64,000 bases of DNA, from positions 5,766,001 through 5,830,000 of the forward strand of contig NZ_CP064703.1 of NCBI RefSeq assembly GCF_023101085.1, given 5' to 3'. Both the position numbers and the translations under genes were made by a program. Source of the stretch: Bradyrhizobium sp. 170. GTDB lineage: Bacteria > Pseudomonadota > Alphaproteobacteria > Rhizobiales > Xanthobacteraceae. The notes beneath the pieces are model-generated. The model made no database searches. It worked only from the letters and a program-made list of their open reading frames with translations, and had not been told where the DNA came from. Positions 1 through 8,853 of the stretch are shown piece after piece (within the stretch, counting starts at the first letter, position 1; every line of letters begins with the position of its first letter).

Positions 1-301
1 TATTCACGATGTCGGCTATGTGCGTGTCGAGATTTATATCCTTGCTCAGGAGGTGCGAGCGATCTGCCAATCCGGTAAGCGTGAGCGAATATACCTTATG
101 GCCCTGCCTTTCGAGCCTGTCCGAAACGCGTCGCCAATACCAAGCTCCGCAATAGGCACCGGGAACCATGACAAACGTCTTGCGCACGGATTGAGCACGC
201 GCGGGATCGATCAACGTGCCTGACGAAACCAATGCGGACGCGGTTGCTCCGGCCGCAAGGCCACCGATTATTCCGCGTCGCGTGAAGTTCGACAAAGTCA
301 T
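1..301 (-). CDS. Tat-exported alpha/beta hydrolase, 3' end outside window
   Basis: Reverse-strand reading begins with ATG at 299-301 and runs open to the window edge, giving about 100 residues. It starts MTLSNFTRRGIIGGLAAG, a twin-arginine signal, then ARAQSVRKTFVMVPGAYCGAW, the oxyanion-hole region of an alpha/beta hydrolase, and reaches LDTHIADIVN. It is a clear paralogue of the complete hydrolase immediately upstream (381-1199), which has the same signal-peptide end and the same THIAD segment. The two lie in tandem on the same strand, 79 bases apart, so they are probably co-transcribed. The substrate is unknown; the product is predicted to be periplasmic. The catalytic serine and histidine would lie outside the window. 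Confidence 0.8.
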   Translation of the reverse strand, partial: MTLSNFTRRGIIGGLAAGATASALVSSGTLIDPARAQSVRKTFVMVPGAYCGAWYWRRVSDRLERQGHKVYSLTLTGLADRSHLLSKDINLDTHIADIVN

Positions 302-380
302 GAAATTCCCCTACGAGAAAGTGGATCCGTCAAAAATTGATCTGTTGAACGTAAAACACGTTGGAAGGCTAAGATCGACT

Positions 381-1199
381 TCACGTGCCTTGCAGTATCA
401 ACTCGCTCACGCGGTCCGGCGCATCAAGCATGGCCATGTGCCCAACCTCCGGCAGCTCGAATGTGGCCCAAGACTTGTCGGTCTTGCTGTCCGCTAGCGC
501 CTTATCGAAGGCCGGCTGTGGAAATTTTGGGAAGCGGATGTATGTCTTCCTCACCACCCTTTCGAGCGCCCCGGAAAGTTTGATCGGCTGGAGGAAGGTG
601 CCGATCGGTTGTGGGGTGAGCTTGGACTCAGCGAATGCCCGATCGCGTTCGGTAACAAAGATCACTGGAAGCTTCGGCGGTGGACCAAAGCCTGCCTCGT
701 CCTTGTCAATGGCCGAATTTACGACGTTACCGAACGCAGTGAAGTCCAGCACCCTGTGTCCGCTGGCAGGCAGAAAGGCATCAAGCCACACGATTGAGGA
801 GACGCGATTGCCGATGCTTTCGAGTGCGCCCGAACCTACGAAGCCCGCATAAGACCACGCTACAAGGCAGACGTTCTCGAGGCTCTCCCATTTGATCAGG
901 TTAACGACGTCCGCGATGTGGGTGTCCAGATCGACGTCCTTCCTCAGCAAATGCGAGCGCTCGCCTAAGCCGGTTAGGGTCGGAACGAATACTTTGTGAC
1001 CGCCCTGTTCGAGCTGGTCAGCGACCCGACGCCAGATCCAGCTACCGCAAAACGCACCGTGGACAAGAACGAAGGTCTTTCGCACCGATTGCGCGCGGGC
1101 AGTGCCGAACATGTTGCTGGAACCCGTTACGGCCACAAGACCGCCAGCCACGGCGGCGGCGCGAAGCACACGGCGGCGCGTCAGTTGAAACTTGGTCAT
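381..1199 (-). CDS. Tat-exported alpha/beta hydrolase
   Basis: A 272-residue protein predicted to fold as an alpha/beta hydrolase and to act in the periplasm. Residues 1-37 are a twin-arginine signal (TRRRVLRAAAVAGG) ending ARA-Q. The oxyanion segment is LVHGAFCGSW near residue 45. The nucleophile elbow is AWSYAGF, which departs from the usual GxSxG but keeps Ser followed by small residues. A WLDAF Asp and the late VGHMAM His complete a plausible triad. The start ATG at 1197-1199 is preceded by a strong GGGGGAG site. It lies upstream of a paralogue and divergent from a TolB-type regulator at 1427. Such enzymes include esterases and salicylate-esterase-like proteins; the substrate is unknown. 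Confidence 0.85.
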   Translation of the reverse strand: MTKFQLTRRRVLRAAAVAGGLVAVTGSSNMFGTARAQSVRKTFVLVHGAFCGSWIWRRVADQLEQGGHKVFVPTLTGLGERSHLLRKDVDLDTHIADVVNLIKWESLENVCLVAWSYAGFVGSGALESIGNRVSSIVWLDAFLPASGHRVLDFTAFGNVVNSAIDKDEAGFGPPPKLPVIFVTERDRAFAESKLTPQPIGTFLQPIKLSGALERVVRKTYIRFPKFPQPAFDKALADSKTDKSWATFELPEVGHMAMLDAPDRVSELILQGT

Positions 1200-1426
1200 G
1201 GCGTATCTCCCCCAGGCGCCTCTCGAAGACGGTTACTTTGGAGGCGGCGGCGCTTTGGGAAGCCCGACTGCATCCGCACTTTCCAATTTCCGCCAGTAGC
1301 GAATGTGGCAGTGTCCTCATCAGGGTAGGGAAGTCCTGATGGAATTCTTGTGTTATTCTTTGGATATTCCGGCCAAACGCCGAACGTAAGGAAGCGACGG
1401 GTCGGGTCACTGGGGGTTGTTGCGCC

Positions 1427-3016
1427 TTGGCAATTCAATTCGACGATTACGTGCTTGATCCCGTGCGGCGGGAGCTGTCCTGCAACGGCGCTTCGGTGAA
1501 GATCGAACCCAAAGTCTTCGACCTGTTGATCCACCTGATCGAGAACCGGCATCGGGTGGTCAGCAAGGACGACCTCATCGCTCAAGTCTGGGGTAACCGG
1601 ATCGTCTCGGACTCCGCCCTCACCCATGCCATCAATGCGGCGCGCAACGCGATTGGGGACGATGGGAAGGCACAGCGGCTGATCCGTACCAGCTCCCGTT
1701 GGGGATACCGTTTTGTCGGCAGTGTCAGGCTCCAGGAGGGGGCGGAGCCTGCCCCCGGCCCAGCCGGTGCGGCAAGCTCTCCAAATGGGCCGGCTCTCTC
1801 GCTGCCCGATAAGCCGTCGATTGCCGTCCTCCCGTTTCACAATATAGGCGACGATTCCGAACAGGAATACTTCGTCGATGGCCTAGCCGAGGACATCATC
1901 ACTGCGCTGTCGCGCTTCAAGTCGCTGTTCGTTATCGCGCGCAACAGCTCGTTTACCTACAAGGGCCGCGCCGTTGACATCAGGCAGGTCGGCCGCGAGC
2001 TGGGCGTACGCTACGTACTCGAGGGCTCGGTTAGGAAGGATGGCAATCGGGTGCGCATCACCGCGCAGCTGATCGACGCGATCTCGGGTGCGCACGTCTG
2101 GGCGGAACGTTACGACCGCAATCTCAGCGACGTCTTTGCCGTCCAGGATGCAATAACGGCGAGTGTCGCCGGGCTCATCGAACCGGCGCTCGCCGAGGCC
2201 GAACAGCAGCGCCTACTGCGCAAGCCGCCGGACCGGCTCGATGCCTGGGAAGCCCATCAACGCGGCCTGTGGCATTTCTACAAATACGGATCCGAGGAGA
2301 ACCAGACGGCCCTAACATACTTCCGCCAGGCCATCGCCCTCGACCCGAATTTCGCGCCGGGTCACTACGGCTACGCGCTGGCCCTGCAATGGGACGTCTG
2401 GCATTATTCCCACCGCCCGTTCGAGGAGGTTCAGGGCATTCCGCGTGAGGAGGCGCTGCTCGCCGTCTCGCTCGACGACAAGGATGCGATGGCGCACGCA
2501 ATCCTGGCGCACATGCTGATGTGGGGGAGCGAATGGGAGGGCGCGATCGCCGAGGCTCGCACGGCGCTTGCAATCAATCCGAATAGCGCTTTCGTGATCA
2601 GCATGCTCGGCTGTGTGCTCGGCTTTGGCGGGCATCGCGATGAAGCGCTCGATCGGCTGCGTCAGGCCATGCGCGCCAGTCCGCACGATCCGCTAACATG
2701 GCTATGGTCCCTGTGGACCGGGTTCATTCAATTGAGCGCGCGAAATTTCGATGCAGCGCTTGCGACACTACACCAGGTTGTCCGGATGCGTCCGGGCTTG
2801 GCGCCGGCATATGAACTGATGGCTGCGTGCCTGGCCCATCTCGGGCGTCTGGACGAGGCGAGCGCTGTGCTGGAGCGCATTCCTGCGCGGTTTTCCGAGC
2901 AGCTTCGCCGGCATCAACAGAGACCGCCCTGGATACGGCCGGAAGATTACGCGGTCAGGCAGGAAGGACTTCGCTTGGCAGGCTACCGAAGGACCGAGCG
3001 CGGCGCTTCTGACTAG
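1427..3016 (+). CDS. CadC-like winged-helix regulator with TolB-like and TPR domains
   Basis: A 529-residue predicted one-component regulator. Residues 3-100 form an OmpR/PhoB-type winged helix (EPKVFDLLIHL, VVSKDDLIAQVW, RGYRF-like end WGYRFVG). Residues 130-250 are the TolB-like domain often joined to adenylate cyclases or CadC regulators (IAVLPFHNI, GLAEDIITALSR, VRYVLEGSVRK). The rest is TPR-like helical repeats that probably bind a partner. No transmembrane segment is apparent. The start is TTG at 1427, chosen because the winged helix begins at once and GGGG lies about 10 bases upstream. It is divergent from the two Tat hydrolases, which makes it their candidate regulator. A paralogue lies at 8854-10548. 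Confidence 0.85.
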   Translation: MAIQFDDYVLDPVRRELSCNGASVKIEPKVFDLLIHLIENRHRVVSKDDLIAQVWGNRIVSDSALTHAINAARNAIGDDGKAQRLIRTSSRWGYRFVGSVRLQEGAEPAPGPAGAASSPNGPALSLPDKPSIAVLPFHNIGDDSEQEYFVDGLAEDIITALSRFKSLFVIARNSSFTYKGRAVDIRQVGRELGVRYVLEGSVRKDGNRVRITAQLIDAISGAHVWAERYDRNLSDVFAVQDAITASVAGLIEPALAEAEQQRLLRKPPDRLDAWEAHQRGLWHFYKYGSEENQTALTYFRQAIALDPNFAPGHYGYALALQWDVWHYSHRPFEEVQGIPREEALLAVSLDDKDAMAHAILAHMLMWGSEWEGAIAEARTALAINPNSAFVISMLGCVLGFGGHRDEALDRLRQAMRASPHDPLTWLWSLWTGFIQLSARNFDAALATLHQVVRMRPGLAPAYELMAACLAHLGRLDEASAVLERIPARFSEQLRRHQQRPPWIRPEDYAVRQEGLRLAGYRRTERGASD

Positions 3017-3028
3017 AGCAGGCGCGAT

Positions 3029-3919
3029 CTACTCCAGCGTCGGCGCCACTTCGCGGGCGACCTGCACCAGCGCCGCGATCAGAGGTGTCATCGGATCGCG
3101 CTGCGGGATCACCAGCCCCACGCTGTAGTCGACGATGGGATCGACGATCGGAATGCTGCGGATGGTATCCGCCAGCCCCAGGGTTTCTGCGAGTTTTGCC
3201 GGCATCACGCTCGCCCAGCGCCCGGTCTTCACATGCGTATAGAGGACCACCAACGAGTTCGAGGTCAGCGTCGGCGTGGCCTCGGCCCCGACCGATGCCA
3301 GCGCGCGATCGATGATGCGGCGGTTCTGCATGTCCGGCGTCAAGAGGCAGAGCGGCACCTGGCCTACTTCCTTCCAGGTCACCTGCTTGCGATCGCCGAA
3401 CATGGCATCGGGCGACGTCAGCAGGCGATAGCTCTCGTTGTAGAGCGGAATGGTGCGTACCTTGCCGATCGGTTCGTTCTCGATATAGGTCAGCCCGGCA
3501 TCGACCTCGAGATTTTCCAACAGGCCCAGCACGTCGGCCGACGTGCAGGACTGGATACGAAAGCGCACGTCGGGGTACCGCGCGCGGAACGGCGTCGTCA
3601 GCGACGCCACCATACCGAGCACGGTGGGTATCGCGGCGATCCGGATCTCGCCGGAGAGCTTGTCCTTGAGGCTGTTGATCTCCTGCCGCATCGCGCGGGT
3701 GTCGCCGACGATGCGCCGCGCCCAGTCGAGGGTGCGTTCGCCCTCCGGCGTAAATCCCTGGAACCGCGACCCGCGCTGCACCAGCATCACGCCGAGGATT
3801 TCCTCGAGCTGCTTGAGGCTGGTCGACATGGTCGGCTGGGTGACGCCGCAGGCCTCCGCGGCCCGTCCGAAATGCCGCTCCTTTGCGAGCGCCAGCAGCA
3901 GTTCAAGCTTGTCGATCAA
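3029..3919 (-). CDS. LysR-family transcriptional regulator
   Basis: A 296-residue LysR regulator. The N-terminal helix-turn-helix (FGRAAEACGVTQPTMSTSLKQLEE) is followed by a linker helix and a periplasmic-binding-protein-like effector domain from about residue 90 (GEIRIAAIPTVLG). It ends 12 bases from the convergent TolB-type regulator. In alphaproteobacteria, LysR proteins with this appearance often sit beside fds formate dehydrogenase operons. That operon is absent here; only a possible fdsG remnant is seen at about 12.1 kb, so the target is unknown. No divergent partner is visible: upstream lies a palindromic repeat and then the cyclase gene on the same strand. Confidence 0.85.
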   Translation of the reverse strand: MIDKLELLLALAKERHFGRAAEACGVTQPTMSTSLKQLEEILGVMLVQRGSRFQGFTPEGERTLDWARRIVGDTRAMRQEINSLKDKLSGEIRIAAIPTVLGMVASLTTPFRARYPDVRFRIQSCTSADVLGLLENLEVDAGLTYIENEPIGKVRTIPLYNESYRLLTSPDAMFGDRKQVTWKEVGQVPLCLLTPDMQNRRIIDRALASVGAEATPTLTSNSLVVLYTHVKTGRWASVMPAKLAETLGLADTIRSIPIVDPIVDYSVGLVIPQRDPMTPLIAALVQVAREVAPTLE

Positions 3920-4101
3920 CGAGATGGTCCCAAAAAGTGTGGTGGCAAAGGCGGTTGCCCGGTGGCCAGAAATAGCACGGACCAGCGGCCATCAATACTT
4001 CAAAAGAGGCGTCCGGAGGGCTCGATTTCAGGGGCAATTCGGTTCTCGTATCGCCTCATTTTTCAATCTTATCACCTTGAGGTCCGTCATTGAGGATTTC
4101 T

Positions 4102-4196
4102 TGTAGCCCGGATGAACGCAGCGATATCCGGGCCACGCTAACAGCGTCCCGGATATCAATACCGTCCCGGATATCGCTGCGCTCATCCGGGCTACA
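4102..4196. repeat. Long inverted repeat element (REP/ERIC-like)
   Basis: Two 31-base arms (4102-4132 and 4166-4196) are inverted copies with 30 of 31 positions paired. The core reads GTAGCCCGGATGARCGCAG. The 33-base centre contains a further partial copy, CCCGGATATC. The element fills the space between the LysR gene and the downstream end of the cyclase gene. I recall related dispersed GTAGCCCGGATGAGCG palindromes in Bradyrhizobium and relatives, and would expect it to fold in RNA. It may also act as a transcription stop for the cyclase gene, but no T run follows. Confidence 0.75.
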
Positions 4197-4213
4197 GGAC
4201 TTTTTGCCGTCAT

Positions 4214-6034
4214 TCAGCCCGCATCTGTCGAAGCAAACTCCGGCACGTCTCTTTTAAATCCTGCTTCAACGGATCGAACGTCAGCAGGCCGGAGCGGACA
4301 GCCGAGATGCGTCAGCGGCCCGACGCTGCGAACCACCGAAAAAACCTCCAGAGCACGATCGTAGCCCTTGATGGCCCGCTCCCCAATGGATGCAAGGGCG
4401 ATGCTATCCTTGACATGCCCGGTGACGACCGGATCCACCAGTATCTGCGCGTCCTCCGCCAAATCGCAAAGCCGTGATGCCAGATTGACGACGTTTCCGA
4501 TGGCTGTGTAGTCGAGGCGTCCATGCCAGCCAAGCGTTCCGACGGTCGCAGGTCCCATCGCGATACCCACGCCGAAACCAATGGCGCAGTCACGCGCGTT
4601 CCAGTAATTGGCAAGCGATTGCACCGCAGCCTGCATGTCGATCGCAAGCCGGATACCGCGCTGCGCCGGATTTTCACACGCGACCGGCGCGTTGACGAGG
4701 ACCATCACGCCATCACCGGTGAAGCGGATCAGGGTGGCGGCGTGGCGGGCCGTCACGGTGCCGATCGCTTCATAATACTCCCTCAGCACGGCGATAACGA
4801 CATCAGGCTCGGCGCGCGCGGAAAACGCGGTGAAGCCGCGCAGATCGCCAAAAATCGCGACCACCTCGCGTCGCTGTCCGTCCAGCAACCCTTGATCGGA
4901 GTGTTCGACCAGTTCAGCCACTTGAGGCGCAAGGAATTGCTTCAGACGATTGATCCGCTCGGACTTCTGCTGCGAAGTGGCAAGTTCTCCCGCCATCTGG
5001 TTGAACCGGATTGCCAATTGCTCCAGTTCGTCGTGGCTCTCGATCGTGATGCGATGGTCGAACTGCCCCATCCCGATCCGTTCAACGCCATCCTCGAGTT
5101 GCCTGATCGGTCCCCACATGCGGCATGCTCGCCAATAGGCCAGGACAAGCGCGAAAACGATTCCGAAACCGATGAGTATCAGGGAACGCCGCAGCGCGGC
5201 GCGGATGGATTCGAACGCCTCCTGGACCGGCTGTTCCGCGATCACCGTCCAGCCCACGTTGGGGGCACGCACCGAGAGCGCAACGACCTGCTTGCCGTCC
5301 TCGCCGGTCGTGGCGACCGCCGATCCATTCGCAGCGCCGACGACGGACTTGAGACGGTCGAACTCCCCTGCCCCGGCACCGCTGCGCAGCACAAGGCTGA
5401 TGTCCGGGTGAGCAATCAGGCGCCCGGAATCATCGACGACAAGAGCGTGTCCGGTGTCGCCGATCTTGATCGCCGCGATGATATCCCAGATCAGTTTCAG
5501 GTTGATGTCGGCGACGACGACCCCGGCAGCCGCACGGTTTCCCGCAACCGCGATCCGCATGTAAGGCTCGGAATCGCGCTGATAGTGTACCGGGCCATAC
5601 CAGACCCGGTTGGCGCGCGCGCCGACAACCGCGGGATCCGTCGACATATCCGCGCCGCGGCCGGTTCTGTTCATGCTCACGCGGGATACGAAAACCCGCT
5701 CGGTGCCGGTTGGGTCGACCAACGAGAGCGAAACAATCGCCGGCACCTGCTGCAGTAAACGCAACCCGTCGACCCTGCGCCGCTCGTCCTCGCCCTGGGT
5801 CCAGGGAAACTGCACGACCCAACCAAGCTGATCGCGTATCCCGTCGGTGAAAGCCTGTATCCGGTCGGCCGCCGAGCGGGCCTCGACCTGAAGGAGTTCA
5901 TTGAGATCGAAGCGATTATCGCGAAACGCGAACCAGGCTTCGGTTGCGGAACCAAGCATGAGAGGTGTCACCACTGCGACAAACAGCGTGACGAAGTACT
6001 TCATGAACAGGGAGCGGCGCGGACGGGTCACCAA
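4214..6034 (-). CDS. Membrane adenylate/guanylate cyclase with Cache and HAMP domains
   Basis: A 606-residue class III nucleotide cyclase that would make cAMP or cGMP in response to an extracytoplasmic signal. The order is: transmembrane helix about residues 12-31, a periplasmic dCache-like sensor to about 280, a second membrane helix (ILIGFGIVFALVLAYW), HAMP (GPIRQLEDGVERIGMG), then the catalytic domain from about 385. Metal-binding aspartates are visible in IFGDLRGFT and RFTGDGVMV, and the late motif YTAIGNVVNLASRL is typical. An internal ATG (MKYFV, 11 codons on) is an alternative start. The gene follows a Tat-exported ABC-type binding protein by 49 bases on the same strand, suggesting the binding protein and sensor act together. 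Confidence 0.9.
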   Translation of the reverse strand: MVTRPRRSLFMKYFVTLFVAVVTPLMLGSATEAWFAFRDNRFDLNELLQVEARSAADRIQAFTDGIRDQLGWVVQFPWTQGEDERRRVDGLRLLQQVPAIVSLSLVDPTGTERVFVSRVSMNRTGRGADMSTDPAVVGARANRVWYGPVHYQRDSEPYMRIAVAGNRAAAGVVVADINLKLIWDIIAAIKIGDTGHALVVDDSGRLIAHPDISLVLRSGAGAGEFDRLKSVVGAANGSAVATTGEDGKQVVALSVRAPNVGWTVIAEQPVQEAFESIRAALRRSLILIGFGIVFALVLAYWRACRMWGPIRQLEDGVERIGMGQFDHRITIESHDELEQLAIRFNQMAGELATSQQKSERINRLKQFLAPQVAELVEHSDQGLLDGQRREVVAIFGDLRGFTAFSARAEPDVVIAVLREYYEAIGTVTARHAATLIRFTGDGVMVLVNAPVACENPAQRGIRLAIDMQAAVQSLANYWNARDCAIGFGVGIAMGPATVGTLGWHGRLDYTAIGNVVNLASRLCDLAEDAQILVDPVVTGHVKDSIALASIGERAIKGYDRALEVFSVVRSVGPLTHLGCPLRPADVRSVEAGFKRDVPEFASTDAG

Positions 6035-6083
6035 AGAAAAATCCGATGGAAAGAGTTTTGAACCAGTAAGAGGTGCGCCGGGG

Positions 6084-7055
6084 TCATTCGATCACCCGAT
6101 TGGCGCGGAAAAGAACTGAAGATTTGTCGAGGTCGATACCGAGTCGTTCAGCCGTCCTGAGATTCACGACCAGTTCGAATTTGGTGGGCTGAAAAACCGG
6201 GAGATTGGCGGGCTTTTCGCCGCGCAGGATCCGGTCGGCGTAGGTCGCAAGCCAGAAATAGGTCGCGCGCTGGTTGGCGCCATAACTCAGAAGTCCGCCA
6301 GCGTCGCAATATTCGCTCCAACCGAACATCGAAGGCAGCCGATGCGCGATGGCGAAGCGGGCGATCTTGTCCCGGTGCACCAGCGTGAGGACATCCGGGA
6401 AGACGAGCAACGCATCCGCATGCGCGTCTCCCGCCGCCGCCAGTCCATTGTCCAGTTCGTTTTTGCCGGCAAAGGGAACGTAGACGGTCTCGATGCCCAG
6501 CGCCGTGGCGGCTTCCCTGGTCGCGCGCCACTCCGATTGTTCTCCCGGATGAAGGGTGTTTGAAAGCACTGCAAGCCTGCGCACAGCGGGCACGGCTTCC
6601 TTCAGCAGCTCAACCCGCTTCCCCGCCAGCTCAAGCGAAAGGAAGGTCGAACCCGTGAAATTGCCGCCCGGCTCGCCGAGGCTCTTGACGAGGCCCAACT
6701 CCACCGGGTCGCCGCTCAACGCAAACAGGACCGGAACGTCCGTTACCGCCGTCATCGCGCGCGTCGCTGGGCCGCTCGACACGGCCAGGTCGATGTTCCC
6801 TCGCTTCAGTTCGGATACGACCTCGCGGAGCGCCTGCGGATTGCCGGGCGCATAGTGCAGCTCAAGGGTAACGTTCTTTCCCTCGACATAGCCCCGCGCC
6901 CGCAATCCCTCCCGAAACCCCGCCAGGAACGGGTCGGGCTGGGAGTCGGTGGACACCCAAAAAATGCGATAAACTTTTGTCGAGTCCTCAGCGAGTGCGG
7001 CGGACGGCCACGCCATCGCCGCACCCAGAAACGCAATGAAATCTCGTCGATCCAT
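6084..7055 (-). CDS. ABC-transporter-type substrate-binding protein (ABC_sub_bind family)
   Basis: About 323 residues, starting at the ATG at 7053-7055 (MDRRDFIAFLGAAMAWPSAALAE), which begins a twin-arginine signal peptide; the longer open frame upstream lacks such logic. The mature part (VYRIFWVSTDSQPDPFLAGFREGLRARGYVEGKNV) is typical of the ABC_sub_bind family that is very abundant in Bradyrhizobium. The family usually has a two-lobed periplasmic fold. No ABC permease or ATPase gene adjoins it. Instead the membrane cyclase follows on the same strand after 49 bases, so this protein may present a ligand to the cyclase sensor domain. That link is inferred from position only. Confidence 0.85.
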   Translation of the reverse strand: MDRRDFIAFLGAAMAWPSAALAEDSTKVYRIFWVSTDSQPDPFLAGFREGLRARGYVEGKNVTLELHYAPGNPQALREVVSELKRGNIDLAVSSGPATRAMTAVTDVPVLFALSGDPVELGLVKSLGEPGGNFTGSTFLSLELAGKRVELLKEAVPAVRRLAVLSNTLHPGEQSEWRATREAATALGIETVYVPFAGKNELDNGLAAAGDAHADALLVFPDVLTLVHRDKIARFAIAHRLPSMFGWSEYCDAGGLLSYGANQRATYFWLATYADRILRGEKPANLPVFQPTKFELVVNLRTAERLGIDLDKSSVLFRANRVIE

Positions 7056-7308
7056 GCCGGCAATATGGCCCGGACCGGCTTGCCGCGCTTTGAGCCCGTA
7101 TGCAGATAATCTAAAGATAATCTTGATTTTGGCTTGGTGGCTGCGCCCAGCCGCTCCCGCAGCGTCGCGCCAAGATACGTCACGGCAACTGACCAACCGT
7201 CAAATCTGCGTTGCGCCCACTTGCGCGGCGTGAGCGATATCCGGTCTAGCCCAACGACGTGCTACATTGATACCGGTGGCGTCGCACAACCGAGTTGGGA
7301 GAGGCCTC

Positions 7309-8157
7309 ATGATCACAATCCCGGAACTGGTCGCGCAAGCCTTGGGATCGTTTCTGGCCTCAGATACCAGGAGCAGGTTTGGCTCCTCCCAAGCCCGGCT
7401 GGCTGAATTTCTTCCCTATGCAGCCAGGCTCACATTGGAATGCATCGGCAACAGTGACGCCCTGTATCACAACATCGAACACACCATGCTCGTGACCCTT
7501 GCCGGCCACGACATCCTCATGGGCCGGGCGATGCTGCGGCCAACGACGCCGGACGATTACGCCAATTTCATCGTGGCGTGCCTCTCCCACGACATCGGAT
7601 ATGTTCGTGGAATCGTCCAGGGAGATGACGGGGATTCCTATATCGCCGATCTCAGCGGCCGTACAATTCGCCTGGCGCGAGGCTCATCCGATGCTGCGCT
7701 GGGAGCCTACCATGTGGATCGCTCGAAGCTGTTCGTCTTCGAGCGGCTCGACACAGCCGAAGAAGTTGATGCGAGCCGGATAGCCAGGGCAATCGAGTAT
7801 ACGCGATTTCCCTATGTTGCCTCATCGTCAAACGACGAACTGATTGAAGAAGAGGGCCTGTTGCTGCGCGCGGCCGACCTCATCGGGCAACTCGGCGACC
7901 CCAATTACCTGAAAAAAGCGAATGCCCTGTTCTACGAATTTCAAGAAGTCGGCATGAACAAAACGCTCGGCTACGAGACGCCGGCAGACGTCGTTTACAA
8001 ATATCCGCAATTCTATTGGAACAACGTCGCTCCGCAGATCCAGACGGCGATACGCTATCTCAATGTCACGTCGAGCGGACGGCAGTGGATAGCGAACCTG
8101 CACAGCAATGTTTTCCGGGCCGAGCGTGAAATGAACTTGTCCGGTCCACAGCCGTGA
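7309..8157 (+). CDS. HD-domain metal-dependent phosphohydrolase
   Basis: A 282-residue soluble protein with an HD-type fold. The start at ATG 7309 is set by GGGAGAGG just upstream; the open frame extends further but without a site. Key residues: YHNIEHTMLV (first metal His residues), CLSHDIGYVRG (the HD pair) and a later Asp in RAADLIGQLGD. The family includes nucleotide and cyclic-nucleotide phosphohydrolases. The substrate is not evident. The gene faces away from the binding protein/cyclase operon across about 250 bases, so a role in cyclic-nucleotide turnover is possible but not shown. Confidence 0.8.
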   Translation: MITIPELVAQALGSFLASDTRSRFGSSQARLAEFLPYAARLTLECIGNSDALYHNIEHTMLVTLAGHDILMGRAMLRPTTPDDYANFIVACLSHDIGYVRGIVQGDDGDSYIADLSGRTIRLARGSSDAALGAYHVDRSKLFVFERLDTAEEVDASRIARAIEYTRFPYVASSSNDELIEEEGLLLRAADLIGQLGDPNYLKKANALFYEFQEVGMNKTLGYETPADVVYKYPQFYWNNVAPQIQTAIRYLNVTSSGRQWIANLHSNVFRAEREMNLSGPQP

Positions 8158-8260
8158 TCACCAAAGGTGTCGCTGTCGTAGCCCTTGTCGCCAATCAATT
8201 TGTCGGCGTCCGGCAAAGATGGAATCCGGCCGAGGCAAACGGCTGATATGTGGACGAAGT
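8157..8260 (-). pseudogene. IS5-family transposase remnant
   Basis: Reverse-strand translation between the HD gene and the NTF2-like gene gives LPDADKLIGDKGYDSDTF, which matches the conserved segment near the second catalytic Asp of IS5-type transposases (usually xxLIADKGYDSDxxR). Only about 34 codons are recognisable. Terminal inverted repeats and the rest of the transposase are missing. It abuts the stop of the HD gene. It probably marks an old insertion since deleted. Confidence 0.6.
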
Positions 8261-8265
8261 TGCCG

Positions 8266-8697
8266 CTAGCCGATGCCATGCTTCTTAAGAAGCGCCTGCT
8301 CATCGCCGGACACCCAACCGAAAACTTTCGCCTCGCTGTCCAGCTTCTGCACGAGATAGTGGACATCGAAATCTATAGCCGTGTCCGGTTGATCCTCGCG
8401 AGCATAGGTCGCCGTCCAGGCGACATGGGCCAAACAATGATGTTCATCTATCGGAGAGATGCTGATATCGCGTATCCGCATCTCCTTGGTCCCTATTGCC
8501 CGATAGCGGGCGTATCCTTGCTCCATGACCTGCTTGAGTTGATCGTCGTTTTTCCCGGTCATAACACCGGCCGGCGAGGCCGCGATGAAATCCGAGGCGT
8601 ACAGCGATGCGACCTCATCCATATCCACGTCATCGCCGAGGGATCTGTTAAAAAAACTTTCGTATCGCTCGAATAGCTTCCTTACGGCAGCCTCCAT
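8266..8697 (-). CDS. NTF2-like (SnoaL/DUF4440-type) protein
   Basis: A 143-residue protein predicted to form a single cone-shaped NTF2-like domain (FERYESFFNRSLGDDVDMDEVASLYASDFIAA then a beta-rich half ending FGWVSGDEQALLKKHGIG). Such proteins are small enzymes or ligand binders; no catalytic residues can be assigned. ATG at 8695-8697 is used; a GTG one codon earlier is possible. GGGGAGAG lies upstream. The gene is isolated, downstream of a regulator on the same strand and next to a transposase remnant. Confidence 0.75.
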   Translation of the reverse strand: MEAAVRKLFERYESFFNRSLGDDVDMDEVASLYASDFIAASPAGVMTGKNDDQLKQVMEQGYARYRAIGTKEMRIRDISISPIDEHHCLAHVAWTATYAREDQPDTAIDFDVHYLVQKLDSEAKVFGWVSGDEQALLKKHGIG

Positions 8698-8822
8698 CAC
8701 TCGCTCTCCCCGATTGCAATCTGGTGTCGCGGATCAGTATGCTGCACCGGACGCAGCAGCCAACGGTTTGGGCTCTAACCGGTCACGTTACCCGAAATTT
8801 AGTGGGTCCTGACCCTAGCGCC

Positions 8823-8845
8823 CCGTTCCGAGTCCATCGGAACGG
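8823..8845. terminator. Perfect hairpin after the second TolB-type regulator
   Basis: Arms CCGTTCCGA and TCGGAACGG pair over 9 bases with a 5-base loop, eight bases beyond the stop codon of the 8854-10548 regulator on its transcribed side. No T run follows in either direction, so a rho-independent terminator is only possible; it could instead protect the transcript end. Confidence 0.4.
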
Positions 8846-8853
8846 AAAAGGCT

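Noticed and set aside
3233..4093. A 286-codon plus-strand frame
   Set aside because: Antisense to the LysR gene; no start signal or family match.
4523..5758. A 411-codon plus-strand frame
   Set aside because: Antisense shadow of the cyclase gene with no family likeness.
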